Source: an uncultured Mycolicibacterium sp. | GTDB taxonomy: Bacteria > Actinomycetota > Actinomycetes > Mycobacteriales > Mycobacteriaceae | DNA: 36,819 nt | Assembly (NCBI GenBank): GCA_945957405.1 | Contig: CAMFLL010000029.1 | Coordinates: 1 to 36,819 of the forward strand | Direction: 5' to 3' | In this document: positions 1 to 7,569 of the stretch, in pieces | Layout of the letters: each line of letters opens with the position of its first letter | Numbering within the stretch: the stretch's first letter is position 1 | Position numbers and translations under genes: made by a program | The notes under the pieces: model-generated | Told to the model about the DNA's origin: nothing | The model's database searches: none | The model's input: only the letters and a program-made list of their open reading frames with translations

Positions 1-220
1 CATCTGAGATGGTCTCGCACACCACGAATACGCGGCGGCCTGGATGGCGGCGCACACGACTAAGGACTGCGGCCGGAGATGGCACACGTTCTGCCAGAAC
101 CAGGTCCGCTACCACGGCGCGGCCATCGATCCGGTATGTGATGCTGTGTGCATCACCAGTCACCATCCGCACGCCTGCGTCGACCAAGCGGGCAGGAATC
201 GAAGCAGACAGCACGTCCAT
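1..220 (-). CDS. N-terminal part of an unknown protein, cut by the left window edge
   Basis: Read on the minus strand, an open frame starts with ATG at 220 and runs without a stop to the window edge, giving 73 residues. It begins MDVLSASIPARLVDAG and contains RIDGRAVVADLVLAERVP followed by VFVVCETIS. A hydrophobic beta-strand rhythm (VVADLVLAE, RVFVVCE) suggests a folded alpha/beta domain. It vaguely recalls the sensor or nuclease-like half of actinobacterial winged-helix regulators of the AbiEi type, but this is only an impression and no family is assigned. An 11-bp inverted repeat lies 22 bases upstream and may be its operator. Because the gene is next to a tRNA-derived att-like site, it probably belongs to an integrated element extending to the left of the window. 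Confidence 0.5.
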   Translation of the reverse strand, partial: MDVLSASIPARLVDAGVRMVTGDAHSITYRIDGRAVVADLVLAERVPSPAAVLSRVRRHPGRRVFVVCETISD

Positions 221-241
221 TACTCTACTCAGTGACTACTT

Positions 242-285
242 GTCAAACAACCTATTGTCGATAAATAGCGTTCTGGTTGTTTGAC
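242..285. promoter_or_regulatory. Inverted repeat upstream of the left-edge gene, candidate operator
   Basis: GTCAAACAACC (242-252) is repeated in perfect inverted form as GGTTGTTTGAC (275-285), 11 bp per arm with a 22-base AT-rich spacer. The spacer holds a smaller nested CTATT/AATAG pair. It ends 22 bases before the minus-strand ATG at 220, a position typical of an autoregulatory operator. A cruciform or a transcript hairpin is the alternative reading. Confidence 0.5.
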
Positions 286-435
286 TTAGACCAACCAGTG
301 GCGTATGTGCCGTCCATTGATCCGTCATACGCTGGTCGAGTTTAACGGGTCTAGCGTCGAGGAACCTGAGCAGATGGATGGAGCTACTCTGACGTTTTCG
401 CGGCGACGCCGGTAGCCCAGGCATCGCTGACAGCC

Positions 436-485
436 GCTGACTCTTCATCAGCGGGTCCGGGGTTCGAAACCCTGACGGCGCACCG
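436..485 (+). other. 3' part of a lysine tRNA (anticodon arm to acceptor), att-site remnant
   Basis: The bases fold as the right-hand part of a tRNA. The anticodon stem is 436-440 with 448-452 (all pairs). The loop 441-447 has CTT at the anticodon position, so lysine. The variable region is 453-457. The T arm is 458-462 with 470-474 around a TTCGAAA loop, the acceptor 3' strand is 475-481, and A at 482 is followed by CC. No matching acceptor 5' strand or D arm can be built from the bases before 436, and position 37 is C instead of the usual purine. This is what remains when a tyrosine-integrase element inserts into a tRNA gene and leaves a second copy of its 3' end. A degenerate full pseudo-tRNA is less likely. 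Confidence 0.7.
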
Positions 486-493
486 TGCAACCG

Positions 494-514
494 CCCTACT
501 CAGGCAGGGTTTTT
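494..514 (+). terminator. Weak intrinsic terminator after the tRNA fragment
   Basis: CCCT (494-497) can pair with AGGG (506-509) and is followed by five T residues (510-514). The stem is only four base pairs, so it is weak. Its position directly behind the tRNA 3' end is where a tRNA terminator would lie, which hints that the original tRNA downstream flank is preserved here. Confidence 0.4.
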
Positions 515-544
515 GTCGTTTCGGAGTGTTTGCTGCCTATGACA

Positions 545-585
545 GATGTGACCGATGTGACCGAAAGGTCTCCATATTGTCTCCA
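545..585. repeat. Two pairs of short direct repeats, possible integrase arm-binding sites
   Basis: GATGTGACC occurs twice in immediate tandem (545-553 and 554-562). GTCTCCA occurs twice with an 11-base period (568-574 and 579-585). Short direct repeats spaced by about one helical turn next to a tRNA-derived core are the usual look of arm-type sites bound by tyrosine integrases. The assignment rests on position and pattern only. Confidence 0.4.
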
Positions 586-626
586 CACTGCGGGAGCAGA
601 CCCACCACAGCAAACGGCGCGTCGGC

Positions 627-661
627 GTGACATGTGAGACCGCCGTCCTAAGGTCGTGCCG
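627..661 (+). promoter_or_regulatory. Promoter of the low-GC cassette, probably giving a leaderless mRNA
   Basis: GTGACA (627-632, one mismatch to TTGACA) is separated by 16 bases from TAAGGT (649-654), a mycobacterial TANNNT -10. The predicted transcription start falls at about 661, which is the first base of the GTG start codon, so the mRNA would have no leader. No Shine-Dalgarno sequence precedes the GTG, which fits. Confidence 0.5.
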
Positions 662-1542
662 TGTCTAATACGCCTCCCGACCCCGATGCATCTGACTCAC
701 GCGAGGACGGTGCACCTACCAAAGAGGCCTGTGCCAAGCTTTATCAGGAAGTCGTTTCGGAACTTGCTTACGTGCAGACCATTGCGGATCAGCCCGGATC
801 GCTACTCTCCGCCGATAATGCGTTCGTGAGCCAGTTCCATACGACGATGCACGAACTGGCGGTTATTCGGCTGTTCAGCTCGCTCGACCACTTGCAACTG
901 ACAGCAGTGTCGCTCGGGACAGGATCAGATTTGGTGATCTTTTCCCAGTTCTCATTGGTTCGCTCGGCCCTCGCCGGGGCTTCCACAGCTTATTGGCTAC
1001 TCTCAGGCGAAACCTCACAACGAAGAATGCGCGCGCTGAGACTTGCGTACTACGACTTGGAACATGAATCTATTTTCGCGAGAAGCATGGCGAAGGAATC
1101 GTTTGAGGATATTGACCCACCGAACATGAAAGCATTTCAGAATTCGCAAAACGTGTTGGATAGTACACCGGCGCGTCTTGACGCTATCTATGCCGAATAT
1201 TGCTCCCTGGCTAAAGCCGCAGGCGAAAACATACCGAAACGACGCGGATTCGGATTTCAGGAAGTACCGGTAATTGAAGAAATAAGCGAAATGATGCGAA
1301 ACACCGGTCGCATCAAGAAGGAAGCAGAAATTTCGCTGCAATACAGGATTATGAGTGGTTTTGTTCATAACTGCTCATGGGCGATTCGATCTGGAGCAGG
1401 AATGAAACTCATAGAAACCGACGACGGACAGCGGATGCAAATAACCGGAAACCCGGGAAACATCTATCGAGGTGCTCGGACAGCATTCATAGTCACCCTG
1501 CTTGCCAAAGCCCGATTATCTGAGCTGGCCGCGAAAACATAA
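661..1542 (+). CDS. Unknown 293-aa protein, first gene of the low-GC cassette
   Basis: The product is a soluble, mostly helical 293-aa protein with no signal peptide or clear membrane segment. The GTG start sits just behind a good -10 element. I do not recognise the family. Near the C-terminus (about residues 226-240) is YRIMSGFVHN, in which Arg and His are six residues apart. This resembles the Rx4-6H motif of HEPN ribonucleases and the Tyr-Arg/His pattern of some uncharacterised actinobacterial proteins, but the polar residue usual after the Arg is missing, so a HEPN assignment is speculative. GC content and codon choice (many AAA, GAA, ATT and ATA codons) differ sharply from genes to the right, which points to horizontal acquisition. 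A second gene follows after five bases, so the two are probably co-transcribed. Confidence 0.75.
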   Translation: MSNTPPDPDASDSREDGAPTKEACAKLYQEVVSELAYVQTIADQPGSLLSADNAFVSQFHTTMHELAVIRLFSSLDHLQLTAVSLGTGSDLVIFSQFSLVRSALAGASTAYWLLSGETSQRRMRALRLAYYDLEHESIFARSMAKESFEDIDPPNMKAFQNSQNVLDSTPARLDAIYAEYCSLAKAAGENIPKRRGFGFQEVPVIEEISEMMRNTGRIKKEAEISLQYRIMSGFVHNCSWAIRSGAGMKLIETDDGQRMQITGNPGNIYRGARTAFIVTLLAKARLSELAAKT

Positions 1543-1547
1543 CAATC

Positions 1548-2237
1548 ATGACGAAACTACGCACCGTCGCGCTGTGTTCGATTGTCGCCCTCGCCACGAT
1601 ACTGCTCACTCTCACGCTGACCGGCGTAATCGGTGTTGTGTATCGATGGATGGTGCGCTACATGGCACCCGAAGTCTGGTCGGCGATTGGTACGTGGGTA
1701 ACCGCTCTTATCGCGGTCGTCGCAGCCGTATTTGCATGGTCTCAAGTCAAAGTCGCACGCGAGACCCGCGAGGAACAAGCACAGCCAAACGTAGTCCTCT
1801 ACACAGAACCGAATCCGGCCGACTGGCAGATTCTAGAAATCGTAGTAAAAAACTTCGGCACCACGCCCGCATACGACATCAAGATTTCGATTACTCCGCA
1901 GCTCCAAGCGACACCAAATCTTATAAGTGACGGAAATATTGTCGACGTACCCGTACCATCGAGCATTCCCATACTTGCCCCAGGCCAAGCATGGAGGACG
2001 ATATGGGATGAAGCGACCGAACGTGTAGACCATAAGCGAGAATTGGACCAAAAACTCGGCAATGTGAAAATTTCCCTTGAAGAATATTACAATGAAATTC
2101 CGCGTAGGCGTCACACTGCAAAGATTACTTACACTGACAGTAGGCGCGTACCACAGTATCAAACCGATGCCGAATTGGATTTCAATTTGTTGGACGGCGC
2201 AACTCAAATTGATATCAAGACGGTACGACTTGACTAA
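1548..2237 (+). CDS. Unknown membrane-anchored protein with two N-terminal membrane segments
   Basis: This 229-aa product begins MTKLRTVALC and has two hydrophobic stretches, about residues 7-30 and 46-66. A short charged linker (KVARETREEQ) follows, then a soluble beta-rich domain of about 150 residues (EIVVKNFGTTPAYDIKI, VPVPSSIPILAPG). That domain resembles an immunoglobulin-like or CARDB-like fold. The architecture is common in hypothetical proteins of actinobacterial genomic islands, and the function is unknown. The start is five bases after the preceding stop and the GC content is equally low, so it is part of the same acquired cassette. A membrane partner beside a possible effector is a common plan for defence modules, but no defence domain is proven here. 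Confidence 0.75.
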   Translation: MTKLRTVALCSIVALATILLTLTLTGVIGVVYRWMVRYMAPEVWSAIGTWVTALIAVVAAVFAWSQVKVARETREEQAQPNVVLYTEPNPADWQILEIVVKNFGTTPAYDIKISITPQLQATPNLISDGNIVDVPVPSSIPILAPGQAWRTIWDEATERVDHKRELDQKLGNVKISLEEYYNEIPRRRHTAKITYTDSRRVPQYQTDAELDFNLLDGATQIDIKTVRLD

Positions 2238-2406
2238 GTTGGTCGAAAGCCTTCGAGACCAGATTAGAGGAATGACGAATATACTTGAGGGGTTTACCAA
2301 AGAACACAAAGGCGTTTGGGTCTACCCCGCCGATGCGGACGCCGAGCGCAGTTATCAAACTGAAAAGAACAACAAATTGATGGCGAAACTCAAGCAGCGT
2401 CAATAG
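2230..2406 (+). CDS. Small charged 58-aa ORF overlapping the membrane-protein gene
   Basis: In the frame +1 relative to the membrane-protein gene, an ORF continues to a TAG at 2406. A TTG at 2230-2232 overlaps the preceding stop (TAA, 2235-2237) by eight bases and would give MTKLVESLRDQIRGMTNILE and a lysine-rich tail (KNNKLMAKLKQRQ), 58 aa. The product looks like an amphipathic helix plus a charged tail. It could be a translationally coupled small protein. It could also be the original C-terminus of the upstream protein, detached by a frameshift. Composition matches the rest of the cassette. Confidence 0.45.
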   Translation: MTKLVESLRDQIRGMTNILEGFTKEHKGVWVYPADADAERSYQTEKNNKLMAKLKQRQ

Positions 2407-2452
2407 GTATACGCAGAGCGCCAGTCGCAGGCCACCTCACCCGCATCAGAAC

Positions 2453-2473
2453 CTGAACCTGAACCGGGAACCT
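2453..2473. repeat. Hexanucleotide mini-repeat
   Basis: About three imperfect tandem copies of AACCTG lie in the 140-base non-coding stretch between the cassette and the integrase remnant. There is no evidence that they are translated. Confidence 0.35.
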
Positions 2474-2547
2474 ACGGGCCGTCCAACACAACAGCTCGCC
2501 GTCGCCATTGGGTCGAAGCAGTGCTGTACGGGCGCTTCTAGCCTGGT

Positions 2548-3036
2548 CTACTCATCGAAATCACGTTCGCACCAAACCCACCAGAGGTCGGCACGACGAA
2601 GGGGCGCATTCTTGCCGCCGTCGCCTTCGGTGATGTAGTCGGCGTATACGGTCAGCGTCGTGACGAAAGACGCGTGACCGAGCATCTTCGACACCGCCAT
2701 GTAGTGCTCGCCTGCGCTCAAGCTCATCACGGCGAAAGCGTGGCGCAGATCGTGCCAGCGCACATGACCCAAGCCGAGCGCCGCCAAGGCGGGCGCGAAG
2801 TAGTGTTTCGCGATCCCGGCCGGATCGATCAGTTTGCCCCACTGGTAGCCGTGCGACGGCGCGCACCGAATCGCATCGGCCTGCTGATCGGCTTTCACGA
2901 AACGGCGATCCAGAATCCTCGCCGCCGCCGTGTAGTGCTCCCCCGTGCTCAATGACATGACCGCGAACGCATGCCGCCGATCGTGCAGCTTGATCCACTC
3001 CACTACGCACTCGCCACCACTATGGTCGGCAAACAT
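2548..3036 (-). pseudogene. Decayed tyrosine integrase with a duplicated catalytic-box segment
   Basis: The C-terminal part carries the standard end of a mycobacterial phage-type integrase: IDPAGIAKHYFAPALAALGL, then WHDLRHAFAVMSL (the HxxR box), LGH and the presumed nucleophile in VYADYI. About 75 residues earlier a second, diverged copy of the box occurs (LHDRRHAFAVMSLSTGEHY). The N-terminal arm and core-binding domains and the first catalytic arginine are absent, so only about a third of a normal 380-aa integrase remains. It cannot be an active recombinase alone. It lies to the right of the tRNA fragment and the arm-like repeats, which fits an immobilised element. ATG at 3036 is the furthest start but probably meaningless. 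Confidence 0.8.
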
Positions 3037-3138
3037 GGATCCGTCGAACTTAACTCCTGAACAGTCGCGACGCCGCGACCACTACCACGATCAGGCCACG
3101 CCATTGCTGCAGTAATACGCGGCGGGTTTGTCACCTCC

Positions 3139-3618
3139 ATGGACTTCTCATTCGAAGTTGAGACCACCACAAATTTGAAGAAAGCCGACATCGCGTTCAT
3201 GGCTTGGGCTGGGCCGTGGGCGCAGGCGCACTGGGAGGACAACTGCACAGTGGAACGAACAATGGAGTTGCTCCAGACTCAAAGTTTCGTTGATTGGCCC
3301 GCATATGAGGAAGCGGCAAACCCTCGGAGAGCTGCTGAGATGGACGTTCGGCGTGCGGCCTTTAAAGCAGAGGTGGCATTTACGCAGGGTCTTCCGAAGC
3401 CCACCGATTTGCCCTCCGTGAGCCCACCTCACCCAGATTGGCACGCCGAGCCGACCAAGGCGTGGCCCGAAATTGAGCATCTGGCAGAGGGTCTGCTGAA
3501 AGGCGAAACACTTATCGATCTCAGAAACGGGCAACAGCTAGTTCTTGACGAGACTCGCGACTACAAGTACTGGTGGGACCCGGACCAGCCAAGCATCGAC
3601 GATGAGGAAGACACCTAG
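3139..3618 (+). CDS. Unknown 159-aa acidic protein
   Basis: The ORF starts with ATG at 3139 and ends in an acidic tail (DQPSIDDEEDT). The N-terminal part contains ADIAFMAWAGPWAQAHWED, which resembles the AGPxAEA helix found near the C-terminus of FtsH-like M41 peptidases and related phage proteins. The zinc-binding HExxH that such enzymes need is absent, so this could be the tail of a truncated metallopeptidase or an unrelated protein. No membrane segment and no convincing ribosome binding site are visible. It stands alone between the integrase remnant and a long gene-poor stretch. Confidence that it is expressed is moderate; function is unknown. Confidence 0.5.
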   Translation: MDFSFEVETTTNLKKADIAFMAWAGPWAQAHWEDNCTVERTMELLQTQSFVDWPAYEEAANPRRAAEMDVRRAAFKAEVAFTQGLPKPTDLPSVSPPHPDWHAEPTKAWPEIEHLAEGLLKGETLIDLRNGQQLVLDETRDYKYWWDPDQPSIDDEEDT

Positions 3619-5077
3619 CCAGTGGTGTACGGGGCCGACCACTTCGTGATCGTTGGTTCAAGGCTGTCGGGGTAGAGCTGTTGCCGACTGGTAGGCGCGC
3701 CTCGCCGCTGGGCTTGCGCCTCGTACAGCGCCACCCCGCATTCGACCATCCCGACCGCCGCCGCGAAGCGGTCAGCAGCGAGTTTCCAATTTACCCGTCT
3801 GGACGTAATCTATTGCCCACTTCAGGCCATGGACGAAGCGAGAACCGAGGGTTTAGAAGCGCTCCACGGCGACTCGAAACCATTGGCGAACAGCCCGCCG
3901 GGGGTCTCGACGTCGCTATTCAGGGACAGCGGGAATGTCGTGGTCGCCAGCCAGCTGATTGCGCACCCTCCTCGATAACTCACGCCGTAAAATCGCTGGT
4001 TAAACACTCAGTTGAAAGGTCTCAACTCGTGTCGTAGTGGCCAAGTCCCCCCTCGGACACGATTTCTTAGCTATGCAGATAGAAATTTCAATCCGACCTA
4101 TGTCGAAGCGGGTTTCCTGCGTTTGCTGAGGTCGATCTGACTTCGCTTTGTTGACACGTTTCTCCACTACGTCGCAGCAGCACTGCAAGCGCAAGCGCGA
4201 CCCGTGCTTACCGACGAGCAGGCCTCGCAACATCGCTCAGTAAGTCATCACGCGGAATACGCGGATATGTGGAATCCCCAACCCGATCGTCAATCCCCCG
4301 CGGGGCGGCACAGTGCCGGCTGGGTTGGTTAGTGCGGCGCGACCTGACAGACCGCCGCAGTGCGATTAACTAACGCCGAGGAGACGGCGGCTACGAACGG
4401 CAAACAAGCATCTATGAGCGGGCCGATCCATAGGCGCGCCGCCACTGACGCGGTGCTCATCGTTGGGCCAAGCACACAGCTTCGTCGTGGCGGCTCCCGT
4501 CCGCTCAGCCGCTCCCGTCCGCCGCCACAAAGGCTGAAGTCTGCGCGTCGACCACGCAGAAGCCGTCGTGATCTGCGGTGTGAGAACTTTCTTTACTGAT
4601 ATCAAAATAAACTGCTCAGCAGATGACCTAATCGATAATGACGGTGGCCTGACGCGGTACCGTCAAACCGGGTTGGTTACACAGCCTCCCGGAAACGTCA
4701 TGGCGGCGATCTGATTTCCCCGCCGATGGGTTCCCACCCGACGTCAGCCGACTTTCACGGTCGAACGTCTGGGGGGGTGAACCGACGGGCACAGAAGCGA
4801 GGCTCGACGGCCGCGGCGCGCTGCGGTGGTGGAGTCCGGCCGGGTCTGTACAGTCAGGGCGTCCGAAACAATCGGCTCCGCGCTCCCATTGGAGCGACGG
4901 ATCATCTGGGGCGAACAAGAGAGGGTTCCGCTCCTCCACAAACACCGTCAGCCCCGGCAGGGGCGGGCGACGGTCGTACCCCAGCGGCTCCAACAGTGCG
5001 TTTCACGCGCGATCGCGCGGTAGGCCATCGGCACAACGAGTACCCGGCGCCGTAGCGCCGCAGCCAAAAGGATTGTC
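3619..5077. other. Gene-poor stretch of about 1.46 kb
   Basis: ORFs here are short, arginine-rich and unsupported by ribosome binding sites. On the minus strand between about 3660 and 3870 two adjacent frames read protein-like (VHGLKWAIDYVQTGKLETRC, then ADRFAAAVGMVECGVALYEA), which suggests a frameshifted gene remnant of unknown family. Position 4003-4060 holds one copy of a dispersed repeat. The last 100 bases presumably carry the promoter of the ligase gene at 5078, but no clear -10/-35 pair was found. Confidence 0.5.
4003..4060 (+). repeat. 58-bp dispersed repeat, copy 1
   Basis: This segment matches 22979-23037 in the same orientation with four substitutions and one single-base indel. 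It ends in AAGTCCCCCCTCGGACAC, which looks like the 3' end of a class II tRNA, although the T loop is not intact. The second copy lies beside a tRNA 3' fragment and a 13E12 gene, so the repeat may mark a mobile-element boundary. Confidence 0.75.
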
Positions 5078-6712
5078 GTGAGCCAATTTACCGAGACGAT
5101 GTATGCCAATGCCCGCTGGAGCCTCAACGGTATGGTCACCGGTGAGCCCGATGCTCCCGTCCGCCATACATGGGCCCAGGTCCATGGGCGTGCCCGTCAG
5201 GTCGCTGGAGGACTGGCGGCAGCCGGTGTCGGACACGGCGACGCCATTGCGGTGCTCGCCGGTGCTCCTGTCGAGATCGCCCCGACAGCGCAGGGCATTT
5301 GGATGCGCGGCGCGAGTTTGACCATGCTGCATCAGCCGACACCGCGTACCGATCTACAGCGCTGGGCCGAGGAGACCACGTCGGTGATCAACATGATCGA
5401 CGCTGCGGCAGTCATCGTGTCCGATCCCTTCATGGCCGCAGCGCCTGTCCTGGCCGAGCTCGGCATGCGTGTGCTTACGGTCAAGGAGCTACTCGACGGC
5501 CGCCCCATCGTGCCCGTGGACACCGACGACGACGACATTGCGCTCATGCAATTGACGTCCGGGTCTACGGGTTCACCGAAAGCCGTTCAGATCAGCCACG
5601 GTAACTTCGTCGCGAATGCCGAGGCGATGATCGCCGGTTGCAACTTCGACATTGACACCGACGTGATCGTCAGCTGGCTGCCGTGTTTCCACGACATGGG
5701 TATGACGGGCTATCTGACCGTCCCGATGTACTACGGAGCAGAGCTCGTCAAGATCACGCCGATGGATTTCCTGCGCGATACGTTGTTGTGGGCCAAGCTG
5801 ATTGACAAGTACAAGGGCACCATGACAGCCGCGCCGAACTTCGCCTACAACTTGTTCGCCAAGCGGCTGCGCAGGCAGGCCACGCCCGGCGAGTTCGACC
5901 TGTCATCGCTGCGGTGGGCGCTCTCCGGTGCCGAGCAGGTCGATCCTCTCGACGTTGAGGACCTATGTGACGCCGGAAGGCCGTTTGGCCTTCGACCCGA
6001 GGCGATCATCCCCGCATACGGCATGGCTGAGACAACGGTCGCGGTGTCGTTCTCGGAATGTGGCGGCGGCATGGTCGTCGACGAGGTCGACGCCGACCTG
6101 TTGGCCGTCCTGCACCGCGCCGTGCCGGCGAGCAGGGGACACACGCGGCGACTGGTATCGCTCGGCAAGCCACTGAACGGACTGGAGGTACGCATCGTCG
6201 ACGAGGACGGCAGCGTGTTGCCGCCGCGCGGCGTCGGCGTCATCGAGGTGCGCGGCGAACCGGTGACCAGGGGCTACACCACGGAGGTCGGCTTCATTCC
6301 CGCGCAGGACGAGCGGGGCTGGTACGACACCGGCGACCTGGGCTACCTGACCGAGACGGGTGAAATTGTCGTGTGCGGCCGGCTCAAAGACGTGATCATC
6401 ATGGCGGGCAAGAACATCTACCCGACCGACATCGAACGGGCGGCCTGCCGTGTCGACGGAGTCAGGCCCGGCTGTTCGGTGGCCGTGCGGCTGGACGCCG
6501 GACACTCGCGCGAGACGTTCGCCGTGGCGGTGGAGTCGAAGTCATATGGGGATCACGACGATGTGCGCCGCATCCAGCACGCGATCGCACACGAGGTGTT
6601 CGCCGAAGTCGACGTGCGGCCGCGCAACGTAGTCGTGCTGCAGCCGGGGATCATCCCCAAGACCCCGTCGGGCAAGCTGCGGCGCGCCCACGCGCTGTCA
6701 CTCGTCAACTGA
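5078..6712 (+). CDS. FadD-family fatty acyl-AMP (or acyl-CoA) ligase
   Basis: This 544-aa adenylate-forming enzyme would activate a fatty acid with ATP to an acyl-adenylate, for transfer to an acyl carrier protein, a polyketide synthase or CoA. The P-loop motif is [18 protein letters not shown] (about residues 160-177). [11 protein letters not shown] and [13 protein letters not shown] are typical of fatty acyl-AMP ligases (FAALs). [25 protein letters not shown] and the C-terminal [10 protein letters not shown] with its catalytic lysine are all present. It is slightly shorter than classic FAALs (about 580 aa), so AMP-ligase versus CoA-ligase activity stays open. The GTG start is preceded by AAAAGGA at a proper distance. 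No polyketide synthase or carrier gene lies nearby, so its lipid product cannot be named. Confidence 0.9.
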   Translation: MSQFTETMYANARWSLNGMVTGEPDAPVRHTWAQVHGRARQVAGGLAAAGVGHGDAIAVLAGAPVEIAPTAQGIWMRGASLTMLHQPTPRTDLQRWAEETTSVINMIDAAAVIVSDPFMAAAPVLAELGMRVLTVKELLDGRPIVPVDTDDDDIALMQLTSGSTGSPKAVQISHGNFVANAEAMIAGCNFDIDTDVIVSWLPCFHDMGMTGYLTVPMYYGAELVKITPMDFLRDTLLWAKLIDKYKGTMTAAPNFAYNLFAKRLRRQATPGEFDLSSLRWALSGAEQVDPLDVEDLCDAGRPFGLRPEAIIPAYGMAETTVAVSFSECGGGMVVDEVDADLLAVLHRAVPASRGHTRRLVSLGKPLNGLEVRIVDEDGSVLPPRGVGVIEVRGEPVTRGYTTEVGFIPAQDERGWYDTGDLGYLTETGEIVVCGRLKDVIIMAGKNIYPTDIERAACRVDGVRPGCSVAVRLDAGHSRETFAVAVESKSYGDHDDVRRIQHAIAHEVFAEVDVRPRNVVVLQPGIIPKTPSGKLRRAHALSLVN

Positions 6713-6759
6713 CTGAAACGGCGTGATCCCGCCGCGCGGCGAGTACTTTGGCGCTCACC

Positions 6760-7569
6760 ATGGCCGACTACGACGCGCAGCCCGGTCGGCCGGAACCACC
6801 GGCCGGGATCGACTTGTCCCGCGCACAGTTGATCGCGGACGAGGTCGATCTGTATGCCGGGCTACGAGGGGTCGCCGGACTGGTGGCCGGCGCGCGGGGA
6901 GTGATCGAACTGCTCGGCGACGTGGCGGACTTCGCGGAGCAGGCCATCCCGGGCGTCGATGGCGTGGGCGTCGCCCTGGTCGAGCGGCACGGCGACAAGT
7001 CACGTGTTCAAACACGGGCTGCTACAGCGGATTTCGTCCACGACATCGACGTCGTCCAGTATCAGGAGTTCAACGAAGGCCCGTGCATCACGTGTATGGA
7101 GTCGCGCCGCGCATGTATCAGCGGGTCGCTGGGTAGCGACAAGCGATGGCCGCAATTCGGCGGCCGGGTAGCCCGGATGGCCGTGCATTCGGCGTTGTCA
7201 CTGCCGCTGATGGTGGGCGACGAGGTGATCGGCGCGATCAACGCCTATGCCCGCAACCGTGACGCGTTCGGCGAGCATGCCGTGCAACTGGGGTCACTGT
7301 TCGCCGGGCCTGCGGCGGTATCGGTGTACAACGCGCAACTGCTAGCCGGAGCGCAGGAGCGGACGAAAGCGCTGCAGCGCGCGCTCGAAAGCCGGGCGGT
7401 GATCGATCAGGCGATCGGCATCGTTCGCAGCCGGTCAGGTGTCAGCGCGGAAGTGGCGTTCGACCGGCTCATCCGGCTGAGCCAAACCGAGAACGTCAAG
7501 CTTCATCTCGTCGCCGAGCGGATCGTGGAGGAAGCGGCGCGCCGGGCTCGGTCTCGGCATCACGCTTGA
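6760..7569 (+). CDS. GAF-ANTAR regulator 1
   Basis: The 269-aa product has an N-terminal GAF sensor domain (about residues 25-195) and a C-terminal ANTAR domain (about 205-260; SRAVIDQAIGIVRSRSGVSA ... VAERIVEEA). ANTAR domains bind paired hexaloop hairpins in nascent RNA and prevent termination, so the protein probably couples a small-molecule or redox signal to antitermination. The GAF domain contains NEGPCITC, a Cys-containing motif shared by all three GAF-ANTAR proteins here. ATG at 6760 is preferred over the TTG at 6748 because the domain starts late and a purine stretch (GCGAG) lies upstream. It follows the ligase gene by 47 bases on the same strand, so co-transcription is possible. Its 3' end overlaps the next, convergent GAF-ANTAR gene by ten bases. 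Confidence 0.85.
   Translation: MADYDAQPGRPEPPAGIDLSRAQLIADEVDLYAGLRGVAGLVAGARGVIELLGDVADFAEQAIPGVDGVGVALVERHGDKSRVQTRAATADFVHDIDVVQYQEFNEGPCITCMESRRACISGSLGSDKRWPQFGGRVARMAVHSALSLPLMVGDEVIGAINAYARNRDAFGEHAVQLGSLFAGPAAVSVYNAQLLAGAQERTKALQRALESRAVIDQAIGIVRSRSGVSAEVAFDRLIRLSQTENVKLHLVAERIVEEAARRARSRHHA

Noticed and set aside
403..485. A complete tRNA gene at the left end
   Set aside because: The acceptor 5' strand pairs at only five of seven positions in the best register, the D arm is absent and the 5' half is about six bases too long.
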